From positions 62,001-126,000 of the forward strand of contig WTXG01000058.1 in assembly GCA_022496185.1 (NCBI GenBank): a stretch of DNA of 64,000 nucleotides, in the 5' to 3' direction. The notes below the pieces were generated by a model. The model was given only the letters and a program-made list of their open reading frames with translations, was not told the DNA's origin and searched no databases. Position numbers and translations under genes: made by a program. This stretch comes from Multifurca ochricompacta (Eukaryota > Basidiomycota > Agaricomycetes > Russulales > Russulaceae). Below, piece after piece: positions 44,746-54,403 of the stretch (its first letter is position 1; the number at the start of each line of letters is the position of its first letter).

Positions 44746-46984
44746 TTAGAAATTGCCGTGAAAGTAGACTGACCCTGGCATCCAGAAATCCCAAAACCAA
44801 AGCAACTTCTTGTCATATTCCACGGTAATGTGATGACCAAACTCGGAGAGCTCGCGCGCGGTGACGAATTGGTTCACGGATGTCGACTCCCGAGAGCTCC
44901 CAAATTGAAGCCACCGTAATTCTGGCAACATGGCCATGGCCGCCGGGTCCCTACTGAGGTCTTCGAGTGCAGGTGGGACATACGGCGCCAATTTCTTCGA
45001 TACATACAGAGTCTCCACGGCGGTGAATGTTTGGAAAAGTCCAATCCATTCCGCCGGGTCCGTGCCATCCTGAAACCATCGTTCTTTTGAACTCGCAAAG
45101 ATCGAGAGCGCTTTCAAATTGAAGAGGATAGGGGATAATTGGTCGCATATGTGGGCCATAGATGAGAGTGGCTGATTTGTCGAGTCGCACACAATACTGC
45201 AAGAAAGCCAAACCCGATGCTTAGAACCCATTGTAGGAATAGCGTGAGCTCTGAGCCCGAAACCATCCGCTTCGGTCCGCTCCGGCCCGCCTTACCTTCC
45301 GCCTCCAATCCTTTCTCTCGAATGTCACCACTTCTGGCTGGTCCAGTTTGCTCTCTTCATTTAAGTTCTGCTAATAAAATATTCTGACATTAATTCGACT
45401 ATAGTTTTGGACTGTCTCCGATACGGTACAAATGCGATCGTTGCATAGCACGAAAGCTTTACTTAGCATTCTTTTAGACTGTTTACGCTCCGGGCCGCCT
45501 GCCTGTTCATTCGTTTTCTTCTGGTTTCATCCGGTTTCGTCTTTATTGCTATCTTTCATCTCGCCTCTCACCGCCTTAACTTCTTTCTTCTTTAATTCTA
45601 CTTCATAACCGCTTTTCTATTAGGTCTCTCTACAGGTATTTAAAGGTACATACTTGCTTGTAGTAGGACCACCGAGCAGAAGCACAATCAACGGTCATTT
45701 TCTCTCCTTCTTTTTCTTGAGTGCTAAGCAGCTATCTCGACGACGACAAGCACAAAATTCGACAGAACCAGCAGCAGCGAAGCCAGCTAAGTCTTTGACA
45801 TCACGACATATCGGCATATTCAGCGCACTAGACATTTCGACGCATCAGCACCTTCGGCGAGTCCAGCATCCATCAGTTACCACCGACGACTAGACGCTTC
45901 CCTCTCCCTCTCTTTTCTCGCGGAACCTTTCTCCGCAACGAACTCATACGGTCTCGCGATCGTACACCATCATTTCATTATCTGTTGATTTAAAAAAGAC
46001 GCAGGGATGACGGTCAAAGTCCAAAAGCGCTCGAATCAGCGATCCGAAAATTTCTGTGCGACTGATGAACTGGGAAAGTTGCGGAATGTCAATGATGGGC
46101 TGATCAAACAATTTAAGAAGGAATGAGATGAGCAGCGGAGCATCGATTCGAGAAACCAAGTCTTCCAAATACTCGCTGTCCCCTTTGAACATAAATTTTG
46201 TGAGAGTGGAGAGGACGGCGCGTGGCAGTGGATGTGGACGTTGTCTGCTTCTTTGATCAGGAAGACCAATCAGGGGTTTGAGCATTATTGAGAGGGATTT
46301 GAGATTGGGCAACATAGACAAGCAATTGGCCATCACCTCAGGCGAAATACGACCAGAGATCGGTATGTCAGTAAGGTGAAGCTCTACAAGGTGACTGGTA
46401 GACGAGAGAAGCTTGGGTAATACTGGAAATCGAATGCCTTCCAAGCGGAGTTCAAGTAAACAAGGTGAATATCCACCAAGAAACCCATCAGGAAGGACTG
46501 GCATGATCCTATCTTCTGATGAAAGTTGAAAATATGTCAGCGCTGGAAATGGTTGTTGAAACATTTTGATTGTTGCGTTTAATGGCGGCCATGTCGCACG
46601 CAAGGAAATCTTGCATATGCGATCAGGGTGCTCGAGCGCGGCAACAAGGTTATCTTCATCTTCTCTATAACATATTAAAAAATTATCGATGACGAGGGGC
46701 AGTGGTGGCCAACAATCAAGAATCCTCTTCACTGGCGTTCTTGATTTGCATACGAGTTGTAGTTCGAGACGACGCGGCGATGCGAATATGAGCTGTCGCC
46801 ATCTGCGACACACGTGTACCATCGTATGCCAATCCCAATAGGGCTGCCAAGGCATTATCAAAATTTGCCGACAGAAATCGAAAATTTCCAAAAGGCTATC
46901 GTCAGAGAGCGTATCCATTGTTATCCAGCCTACATCATCGTATTCAGTGAGTGTGGTAATGTCTGTATGTGAAAACATACCCAA
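44746..46984 (-). pseudogene. F-box-like gene split by a solo LTR
   Basis: 5' part 46984-45967: YDDVGWITMDTLSDDSLLEIF, DWHTMVHVCRRWRQLIFAS, LELQLVCKSRTPVKRILDCWPPLPLVID, EDEDNLVAALEHPDR, FPVLPKLLSSTSHL, ISPEVMANCLS, SEYLEDLVSRIDAPLLIS, IIDIPQLSQFISR. 3' part 45231-44746: LSCSIVCDSTNQPLSSMAHICDQ, AEWIGLFQTFTAVETLYVSKKL, ALEDLSRDPAA, LPELRWLQF, NQFVTARELSE. The two parts abut in frame at the 4-bp duplication CCAT that flanks the LTR. The likely start is ATG at MDTLSDD, behind a possible 51-nt intron (donor GTATGT at 46978, acceptor GTAG near 46928); further 5' exons cannot be excluded. A member of the divergent class, closest to the relic at 22740-23657. Confidence 0.8.
45232..45966 (+). mobile_element. 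Solo LTR inside an F-box gene
   Basis: 735 bp, TGTAGGAATAGCG...CGATCGTACA, flanked by CCAT (45228-45231, 45967-45970). TATA-like GGTATTTAAAGG at 45637-45648 on the plus strand, antisense to the host gene. Relative in opposite orientation at 31488-32226. Pyrimidine-rich near its 3' end. Confidence 0.78.
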
Positions 46985-47178
46985 GCGGAGTTTCCATCCG
47001 ATCTCCTTCGATGACGAAGTAAAATGTGTCGACGCTCTTAAATGTTAGAAGCGATGTTTGTTGAAATGGGCCGGGTGGACACAGCTAGGTGGACTCGATC
47101 TGATGATCATGATATGATAATAAATGTATCAGTAAATGATTCAGAGAGACAATTCCATAACTGCACGCACAACACTCT

Positions 47179-47191
47179 CCTTAATATATTG
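47179..47191 (-). promoter_or_regulatory. TATA-like site of the split F-box gene
   Basis: Minus-strand CAATATATTAAGG, a one-base weaker version of CAATATATAAAGG upstream of its duplicate (23834-23846). Confidence 0.35.
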
Positions 47192-47199
47192 TCACAAGA

Positions 47200-47660
47200 A
47201 AATATTGATAGTGAAAAGATAGGGACACGCGAAGATGGATTTGAAACTAGGAACCAAGAGGTCTTTTATAAGATTTATGCTACAATAGGAGTCCTTAATA
47301 TCATAAAGTCGCATGAAAATGGTGTGGTAGGGGTTCGTAGAATGTAAGTCATCCCTGAGCGGTGTCCCAGCTTGTCCGAGCCGATCGAGCGTCGAATTGT
47401 ATTATTTTCTTTATTTTTTTTTCACGCTCTTTGGGTGTTTAAAAATGGGACTCAGTTTTAACATCAGTCTCTGGAGTGTTATAAAAGTACACCACTGAGG
47501 TAAAGGAGGGCGAGGGCTTCAGCCAGTTAATTGCGAGTAGCGAGTAGGAAATGGGAATAGGAAATTTTCCCAGCCCCTCCCAATGTTATGTTCGGTGAAA
47601 CGGGCCAGAGGGGTGAACGCGTCATCGTTCCGTCATTCCGTACAACACATCACTGAGAAC
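47200..47660. other. No gene seen
   Basis: Spacer between two F-box units. One LTR-like phrase (GCCGATCGAGCG near 47380, also at 28374 and 50345) suggests old LTR debris. Confidence 0.4.
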
Positions 47661-47831
47661 TGCTACAAATGAATTAATTGTTTACATCAGCGTGCCTCCA
47701 CGTGCGCTCTTCATTCCATGTGAATGATAAATAAAATTACACAAAAGAAATTAGAGATGGACTGTTACAGCGTTCTCACATCAGAAGGACGAGGGCACTC
47801 AACAATGGCCAGACGGTATGTAACAGGCAGG

Positions 47832-49349
47832 TCATTGAAATATACCATATTTCCACAATGGGAGGTATCCATAGCGCACATCTAAGGTAGGCTGATCGGG
47901 GAGCTGGCGTGCGGTGACGAACTTCTCAACAGGCGCTGACTCTCGAGAGTCCCTAAAACGAAGCAGCCGCAGTGCTGGTAACACTTCCATGACCGGGCCA
48001 TCAGCAGCATCTTCTAGCGCATGCGCAACGAGTGGCCCCAGATAATCAGAGACATATAGGTTACTCACAGTAGTGAAGGGGCGAAAGAGCTCGAGCCACT
48101 CTGTGGCACCTATCTCCTCTTGTCTCCCTGGCAGTGGAAAATGTCTGATGATTTTGAGCTGTTCTACGCGGGAGAAGAGAGTGGAACACTGGTTGCATAT
48201 CTCTGCCAAAGACGAGACCTGCCAGTCGAAAGGTTTGCATGGGATCCACAGCGATAGGTGCCCAGGAGTGTCCGTCCCTACTGGCTGGACGAGGGTGATG
48301 GAGACGCCATTCTCGAAAGAGTCCAACCTCGCTCGGCTGGGTACCCTGAGATTTTCTGTGCGAGAGATGAACTGATAGAGTTGCGGGACATCAAAGATGA
48401 GTTGATTGAATAATTTTACGTGGAAGTAGCCGAGCGCGGGGGCATCAATACCAGCAACGACGTCTTCCAGGTACTCGCTGGTGCCACGAAATATAAATTG
48501 AGTGAGAGTGGAGAGGACAGAGCGTCTGAGTGGAGGTAGACTTCTCTGATTTGGGCGGGAAGACGGAGAAGCGAAGTCGATGTAAAGCATTTTGAGCTGA
48601 GTCATCCCCGACAGGCTCGTGACGAGCGATTCGGGCGAAAAGTACCCGGCGCTTGGAATGTTCTCAAGTCGAAGGTCAACAAGGTCCTTGGTCGACAACA
48701 GAAACTTTGGCAACATAGGAAAGGGAATTCCATTGAAGAGAAGAACCCGTAAGCGCGGTGCTGATTCACACAAAATTGTGCTGGGGAGGACCGACAGTTC
48801 ACCTCCATCGTGCGATATGAGCGAGAAGTGCTCGAGAACCGGAAACGGTTGCTGTTTCAGAGCCGCCAACTTGTCAAATAGTGACTTTGTTAAACTGAGT
48901 TGGATTTCATACGTGCGCACAGGGTGTTCGAGAGCGGCGAAGATGTTATCTTCGTCTTTCAAAGTCGGAGGATTGAACTCCGAGACCTCACCGTACTGTA
49001 TTCTGATGGGCAACGCTGGCCAGCAGTCCAGAGCTCTCCGAACAGGCGTTCCGTATGTGCAGAGAAGTTGCAGGTCGAGACGACGGGGTGACGCAAAAAT
49101 AAGATATCGCCATCTTTTACACACGCGCGTGAGCCTGTGCCACTTCAGCATGTCGTCTTTTGGGCCGTATGGAACAGCGAAAAGCAGACGGTAATTGAAT
49201 ATTTCTAGGAGGACATCGTCGGGCAGCGAATTAATAGGCACGCATTTATAATCCTTGCCAGTGCCTGTGGCCAGACCAAAAAGTCAGTGTTTGTTCCTGG
49301 CGCTGTGGATATGGCGTACTGTTATCATGAAGAATGCTGCCACGCCCAT
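47832..49349 (-). CDS. F-box-like/LRR-like protein, array member 10
   Basis: Predicted exon 2 49253-47832, intron 49319-49254 (66 nt), exon 1 49349-49320 (MGVAAFFMIT), about 483 residues. N-terminal third is distinctive: NYRLLFAVPYGPKDDMLKWHRLTRVCKRW, RIQYGEVSEFNPPTL, EDNIFAALEHPVR. C-terminal two-fifths is nearly identical to member 7 (VPSRARLDSFENGVSITL, IPCKPFDWQVSSLAEIC, IIRHFPLPGRQEEIGATEWL). Ends LPLWKYGIFQ. The predicted acceptor is GCAAG rather than GCGAG. Frame intact; presumed SCF adaptor. Confidence 0.8.
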
Positions 49350-49585
49350 CAGTTTGTTTCTTTTTGACTTTAGAGAATAGACCGCGGATTATGCCATTGA
49401 CCCTGGAGATGGCCCCAGTTGGGGAGAGTTTTAGAACACGAACACGAGAAGTAGCACGATTAGGATTCGGAGATCTGGGGACGCCTTGTCAGCTCAGCTC
49501 TGGTTTCGCATCTATAGAATTGCTCGGACGCACTGTTGGGAGTTCATTGATGGAACATAAGTGGACATGAGGCAGAGCACCAGCT

Positions 49586-49594
49586 CTTATATAC
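49586..49594 (-). promoter_or_regulatory. TATA box of array member 10
   Basis: Minus-strand GTATATAAG, about 240 bp upstream of ATG 49349. Confidence 0.55.
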
Positions 49595-49701
49595 GGTTTG
49601 GGGGCGCTTTTTTGTTGGTATCAGCCGGGACGTTGATACCGGAGATGGGGGCCCGGATAGACTATCAGTCTGTAGTAGAAGACTGAGCTAAGTCTTTGGG
49701 T

Positions 49702-49814
49702 GTCGACTCTCCCTGCTGTTCGTAGTACCTAGTAGTTACATTGTACCCTGATGTAGCCGCGCAATTGGGCACCGTCCCGCAAGCGCGTCAATAAATTCGA
49801 TTCAAAAAAAAAAA
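49702..49814 (+). mobile_element. Very short LINE 3' tail with perfect target-site duplication
   Basis: 113-bp 5'-truncated retroposon: GTAGTACCTAGTAG, GATGTAGCCGCGC, CAAGCGCGTCAATAAATTC, then an 11-A tail. Flanked by a perfect 15-bp duplication GCTAAGTCTTTGGGT (49687-49701, 49815-49829), which is the distal tail of the array unit. Confidence 0.85.
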
Positions 49815-50137
49815 GCTAAGTCTTTGGGTAAGGAGTAGTGTTGTGACGGCCCCGGCTCGGCCTGAAGCCGCGGCTTAGGCCCGGCTTTTGGCGGCTTAGG
49901 CTTTTCAAAACTCAAGCCTGGGCCGTAGCGACGGCTTCCGGCCGGCTTAGGCCCGGCTCAGGCCCAAGCCGCGGCTTTACAGCGTCAAATCAAGTTTTAA
50001 GCTGCATTTTTTGAAGGACTTGTAGTTTACATTATATCAACCCCTAGCCACTGCTTTGGCCTTCTGCCATATTATGTCTCCCATTTAATTCCTGTAACAT
50101 AAGTTGTCTTATTTTAGCTTGTATCAATAACAGCGTT

Positions 50138-50394
50138 TGTAACGGGTGTTTCTATCCCGCGCTTGCTATGTAGATAAGATAAGATGTTGAGATCGTGGTG
50201 AAACTAAGAGTGAAAATCCAGCAAGAATACACCTATACTGAACAATTGCTAAGAGCCTACACCCCCAAGAAGACGAGATGGGATCTGCAGCGTGCTACAG
50301 GGCATCTTTAAATAGGTTCTAGTACTATTCTACAAAATACCAAAGCCGATCGAGCATGTGATGTAAATCTAATTATTTATCAGTGGCTTTATAT
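50138..50394. mobile_element. Truncated LTR (TGTAACGGGTG family)
   Basis: Matches 28021-28440 with a deletion, from TGTAACGGGTG to TTATCAGTGGCTT, and fuses there to the arm repeat. Confidence 0.6.
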
Positions 50395-50575
50395 ACAATT
50401 TAGATGTACTATATCAGCTACCAAATTAAAGTAAACAAATGCGCACATTATCTTGCTTGTTAATGAAAGTGATTTCATCACATGATCAATCTGAGATGTA
50501 TATACTCAGTATCTTAATTAATGTGAGACATGTTTTTATCTCATCAATTGTTTTATCTAAATGCGATCACAATTA

Positions 50576-52778
50576 CAGTGGGTCAAAAAACTGTCCCAAT
50601 GTTTGCACCATTTCTAGTATTCACTCTATAGCACCTCAGCATTTAGGAATCTGGTTATGGTGTGGCTGTATGTCTGAAAGCCCTGCTTCCTGGCTACCAT
50701 GCCCAATTTGGATCAAAGACATTGGCCATGATATAAGTATTTTATGATCAAATCAAATCAATCAATCATCGGGACGGTTTTTTGACCCACATTTTAAATC
50801 CACTATCTGCCCAATTACTCCTTTTTTTCACCCCTTTTTGCCTTGGTAACTCCTTGAATCCTTTTAGTCATCCTTTCTATAACCTTTTGCCATCATTCTG
50901 GTGCATTTTTATTCCACTCCTCCACCACCCTCTCCCACAACTCAGGTATCCCCTTGACTGGTTAAGAACCTTCTTCAGATCCACCCAGAGGTGTCCAATG
51001 GGGCTAATATTTCAAGGGATTGGGCTATCCATACCAGGCTTCAATATTCCTGTCTTAAAACTGCTGGCTTGCCTTCTTGGAATTGTGTTTTGGGTCATTG
51101 TCCCACTGAAACATGCTTTCACTGTTACGCTCAGAGGGGCGTATGCGGTCAAGTGCGGGCGGCTAGGTCACAGAGACAAGGTCGGGACGATCTTGGGTCG
51201 ATGCGGAAGACAATAAGTCCAATGCTACGCTCAGTCACAAGCCAATCAGTGTGCAAGGCCCCAGAAGGACAAAGCACCAAAGAGAGGAGTCCAGGTGGTG
51301 AGACGCAAGGAAGGAAGTTAAAGGTCCACAAGGCTACTGATTGTCACAGGAGCTCAAGATGGGGAACCATCTGAGCGAGACTAGCTAGGGTATATATACA
51401 TGCTGGTACTAGCTTAGTCATCCGTTCTTATCATGCTTATCTAGACGCTTGTGGTTCTGGACGTGTGACTATGGAACCTTCCATCAGAACCAGTGCCACC
51501 GTCTTCCCACGTCAACTAAGGTTCAGGGTCCTTCTGTACACGAGGCATCAAACCTTACTGTCACGTGATCTGCTTCTGTACCTCATGCCGTATCTGTCTT
51601 CTGGACTTCGGCGTGGGACATCATGACTAAGCCGGCGATGTCCTTGCGGACCCCGCGCGGCTACTGTCACTGCTTGTGTGTCTCCCACGTCTTGCTGTCT
51701 GTCGGGTACGCTGGGTAGGTCGTAACATTCACCCTCCACCATTTCTTACTTTTCAAACCTTTCCACCACTCCACCATCCAAAATATCACAGTACTGGCAT
51801 GGATTCATGATCCCCTAAACCCCTGTAAGCATTCCTAGTCCATTCCACCCCATACAAGACCAATACCATAAGTTCTTCCTCCTCCATGCTTGACTGTCAG
51901 GGTGGTGGTTCTGTCAGAGGGTGGTTCTCCCTTATTTTTCCCAAGTGTAGCTCCTTCTGTCTGAACCAATTCTGTTCATTATAGTCTCACCTGACCACAA
52001 GATCCTTTTTGAGTCATCCACTGTCCAATTTTCATGGTAACCACTCTCTGACAGAACCACCACCCTGACAGTCAAGCATGGAGGAGGAAGAACTTATGGT
52101 ATTGGTCTTGTATGGGGTGGAATGGACTAGGAATGCTTACAGGGGTTTATGGGATCATGAATCCATGCCAGTACTGTGATATTTTGGATGGCGGAGTGGT
52201 GGAAAGGTTTGAAAAGTAAGAAATGGTGGAGGGTGAAAGCATGTTTCAGTGGGACAATGACCCAAAACACAATTCCAAGAAGGCAAGCCAGCAGTTTTAA
52301 GACAGGAATATTGAAGCCTGGTATGGATAGCCCAATCCCTTGAAATATTAGCCCCATTGGACACCTCTGGGTGGATCTGAAGAAGGTTCTTAACCAGTCA
52401 AGGGGATACCTGAGTTGTGGGAGAGGGTGGTGGAGGAGTGGAATAAAAATGCACCAGAATGATGGCAAAAGGTTATAGAAAGGATGACTAAAAGGATTCA
52501 AGGAGTTACCAAGGCAAAAAGGGGTGAAAAAAGGAGTAATTGGGCAGATAGTGGATTTAAAATGTGGGTCAAAAAACCGTCCTGATGATTGATTGATTTG
52601 ATTTGATCATAAAATACTTATATCATGGCCAATGTCTTTGATCCAAATTGGGCATGGTAGCCAGGAAGCAGGGCTTTCAGACATACAGCCACACCATAAC
52701 CAGATTCCTAAATGCTGAGGTGCTATAGAGTGAATACTAGAAATGGTGCAAACATTGGGACAGTTTTTTGACCCACTG
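50576..52778. mobile_element. Tc1/mariner foldback element with about 735-bp inverted arms
   Basis: Termini CAGTGGGTCAAAAAACTG and its exact inverse, flanked by TA on both sides (50574-50575, 52779-52780). Arms: 50576-51920 (interrupted by a solo LTR) and 52044-52778, differing at only a few positions; spacer about 123 bp. The arms carry mirrored copies of the 3' part of a Tc1 transposase gene: plus strand from 52230 reads FQWDNDPKHNSKKASQQF and later VKGIPELWERVVEEWNKNAPE; the left arm encodes the same on the minus strand. The spacer, on the minus strand, adds DDSKRILWSGETIMNRIGSD, in which the first catalytic D of the usual WSDET is G. Without the LTR it is 1,593 bp, near normal Tc1 length, but with two 3' halves and no 5' half. 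No functional transposase. Confidence 0.8.
51123..51727. mobile_element. Solo LTR inside the Tc1 palindrome
   Basis: 605 bp, TGTTACGCTCAG...GGTCGTAACA, perfect 5-bp duplication TTCAC (51118-51122, 51728-51732). TATA-like GGTATATATACATG at 51389-51402. The right arm at the equivalent place is uninterrupted. Confidence 0.85.
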
Positions 52779-53018
52779 TATGTCAGACTACTTCTGTACC
52801 AGTATTCTGGTTCAACAGTTCACAAAAATCCGGATAGAAAGCATGACTCAGCCACCAAAAGCGCGGCCTAAGCTGCGGCTTCAGGCTTTCCAAACCTGAA
52901 GCCTGAGCCGTGGGCTGCTGGAAGCCGTTTTCATGGCCTATGTCGGCCCAGCTTTTTCCAGCTCAGAAACGGCCAGCTTACGGCTTTGAGCCGAGCCGTG
53001 CACAACACTAGTAAGGAG

Positions 53019-53195
53019 AAGGCCCCAACGTCAGTATCATTTTACCACAGAGAATGAGGGGAAATAATAATAGAAAAAAACACTACTCCCCCCACATAGC
53101 CTCCACTACTCTCAGGTGGGCAGTTCGTGAGCAACTACACCCTCAGCAATTCAGTACCGGACATCCCACGTGACCACCTTCCTGGGCATCCTAGG
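53019..53195. repeat. Distal flank of array member 10
   Basis: Continues the array-unit tail after the hAT element (TCAGTATCATTTTACCACAG; GTGGGCAGTTCGTGAGCAAC), matching 37410-37600. Confidence 0.55.
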
Positions 53196-53263
53196 TAGTG
53201 TTTGCTACGGGTAGGTGCAACCCGCCGGGTATGTGGTCAGGGTACATGCGGGTACGGGTCGGG
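53196..53263. mobile_element. Truncated hAT MITE (ACCCGT family)
   Basis: TAGTGTTTGCTACGGGTAGG and CGGGTATGTGGTCAGGGTAC are the inverse of the right end of the element at 4729-5291. The uninserted site is seen at 37590 (GCATCCTAGGACGCG). Cut by the LTR that begins at 53264. Confidence 0.75.
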
Positions 53264-53788
53264 TGTTACAAACCCTGTCTCTTCTGATTTTCTTCCTTCT
53301 ACCTAATGACGACCCCTCCCTGCCACCTACTCTACACTATCAGATCACGTCTCCATCGTGGGATCCTTCACGTGCCCTGCTCCCTTCCCCATGATTGCCT
53401 TTGTCTCTGTTTATGTTACTGTACCTGTGTTTGGTTCTCTATCTCTTATCTTTTATCTTTACGACCGGACACTTACTTAATTCCCTATCAGAAGCGCAGC
53501 TTTATGCCCTCCGCTTTCATATATTCGGGCCCACATGACTCTGTCGTATCTTATCTTTAGACGCTCACTCGATTACGTATATAAGTCCGCTGTAGCTACC
53601 TTGTAGACCTCAGACTCGACTTATTGAATACATCAGTGCTTGTCTTCTGGACATCCCTTTGATCTTTGACTCACCTGTCTCAAGCACTTCTGGTGCTTTC
53701 CGCTTAACATTGTCTTAGGGAACAGCCCCTTCGACTTTGACTCACCTCACCTGAACTCCAAGGAATCTCTTTGGTTCCTTACCCGTAT
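53264..53788 (+). mobile_element. Gypsy LTR, 3'-truncated by another insertion
   Basis: Starts TGTTACAAACCCTGTC like the LTR at 58315; contains ACGTATATAAGTCCGC (TATA) and GACTTATTGAATACATC. Ends at ACCCGTA where the next LTR (TGTTACGGCC) begins, some 60-80 bp before its expected CGTAACA end. Confidence 0.75.
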
Positions 53789-54381
53789 GTTACGGCCCCC
53801 GCCTAGCAACCCACTTTTCTTCACGATCCCCAATGATGACCCTACCCGTCCCCCTACCTTACACTTCTTGATCACATCCCCGTCCTGGGACCCGTCACAT
53901 GCCCTGCTTCCTTCCCTGTGACCATCTTTGCCTCTGTTGATATCGCTGTACTCATGTTTGGCCCACCGTTTGCTTATCTCTTATCCCTTATCTCTAAGAC
54001 CGGACACTTACTTAATTCCCTATCAGAAGCGCGGCTTTACGCCCTCCGCTTTTGTATATTCGGGCCCACATGACTCTGGATTATCTTATCTTTAGACGCC
54101 CACTCGATTACGTATATAAGCCCGCTGTAGCTACCTTGTAGACCTCAGACTCGACTTATTGAATACATCGGTGCTTGTCTTCTGGACTTCCCTTTGAAAG
54201 CCTTGACTCGATCCTCTCAACAAGCACTTCAGGTGCCTTCCGCTCAACATCGTCTTAGAGTACAGCCTCTTTGACCTTGACTCTTTCACCACGAACTCCA
54301 GAGGTCTCATTGGCCTTCTACCCGATAACGAACGAACGCTGTCACACAAGTCGTGTGGAACGTCCCGCACCGGACGTAACA
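53789..54381 (+). mobile_element. Ty3/gypsy 5' LTR
   Basis: 593 bp, TGTTACGGCCCCCGCC...CCGGACGTAACA. TATA-like TACGTATATAAGCCC at 54108-54122. It is directly followed by the gag frame. Its inverse, almost identical, closes the other side of the gag fragment (55597-56191). Confidence 0.85.
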
Positions 54382-54403
54382 TCAAGTCGAGTCTCCTCCC
54401 AAC

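Larger units (their letters stand above)
1640..49700. other. F-box paralogue array built from repeated units
   Basis: Ten units share the same order. First comes a 3' flank recognisable by GGTAAGAGGGTTAAGTCC and TGGGCAAAAAGCCTA (for example 1785-1850, 18043-18110, 24893-24963, 32234-32304, 39910-39977). Then come CACAAAAGAAATTAGAGATG, the coding exon, the small intron and first exon, and a TATA box in CTTATATACRGTTTGGGGGCGC. Beyond that is a distal tail TTGGGTAAGGACAAGGTAGG. All ten run on the minus strand. Different units have gained different insertions (LINE tails, solo LTRs, MITEs), which gives a relative order of events. Confidence 0.8.
49836..53010. mobile_element. hAT-type element, 3.2 kb, with nested insertions
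   Basis: Termini TAGTGTTGTGACGGCC and GCCGTGCACAACACTA, perfect 8-bp duplication GTAAGGAG (49828-49835, 53011-53018). End regions are GC-rich with AAGCCGCGGCTT motifs and match the 1-kb element at 20254-21253. Internally it carries an LTR fragment (50138-50394), the arm repeat of the window start (50385-50575) and a Tc1/mariner palindrome (50576-52778). No hAT transposase is present, so it is non-autonomous and swollen by nesting. Confidence 0.82.

Noticed and set aside
50782..51216. 144-codon hydrophobic plus-strand ORF (and its twin at 52127-52501) as a membrane protein
   Set aside because: It is the antisense of the Tc1 transposase segment in the palindrome arms, hence the two mirrored copies.
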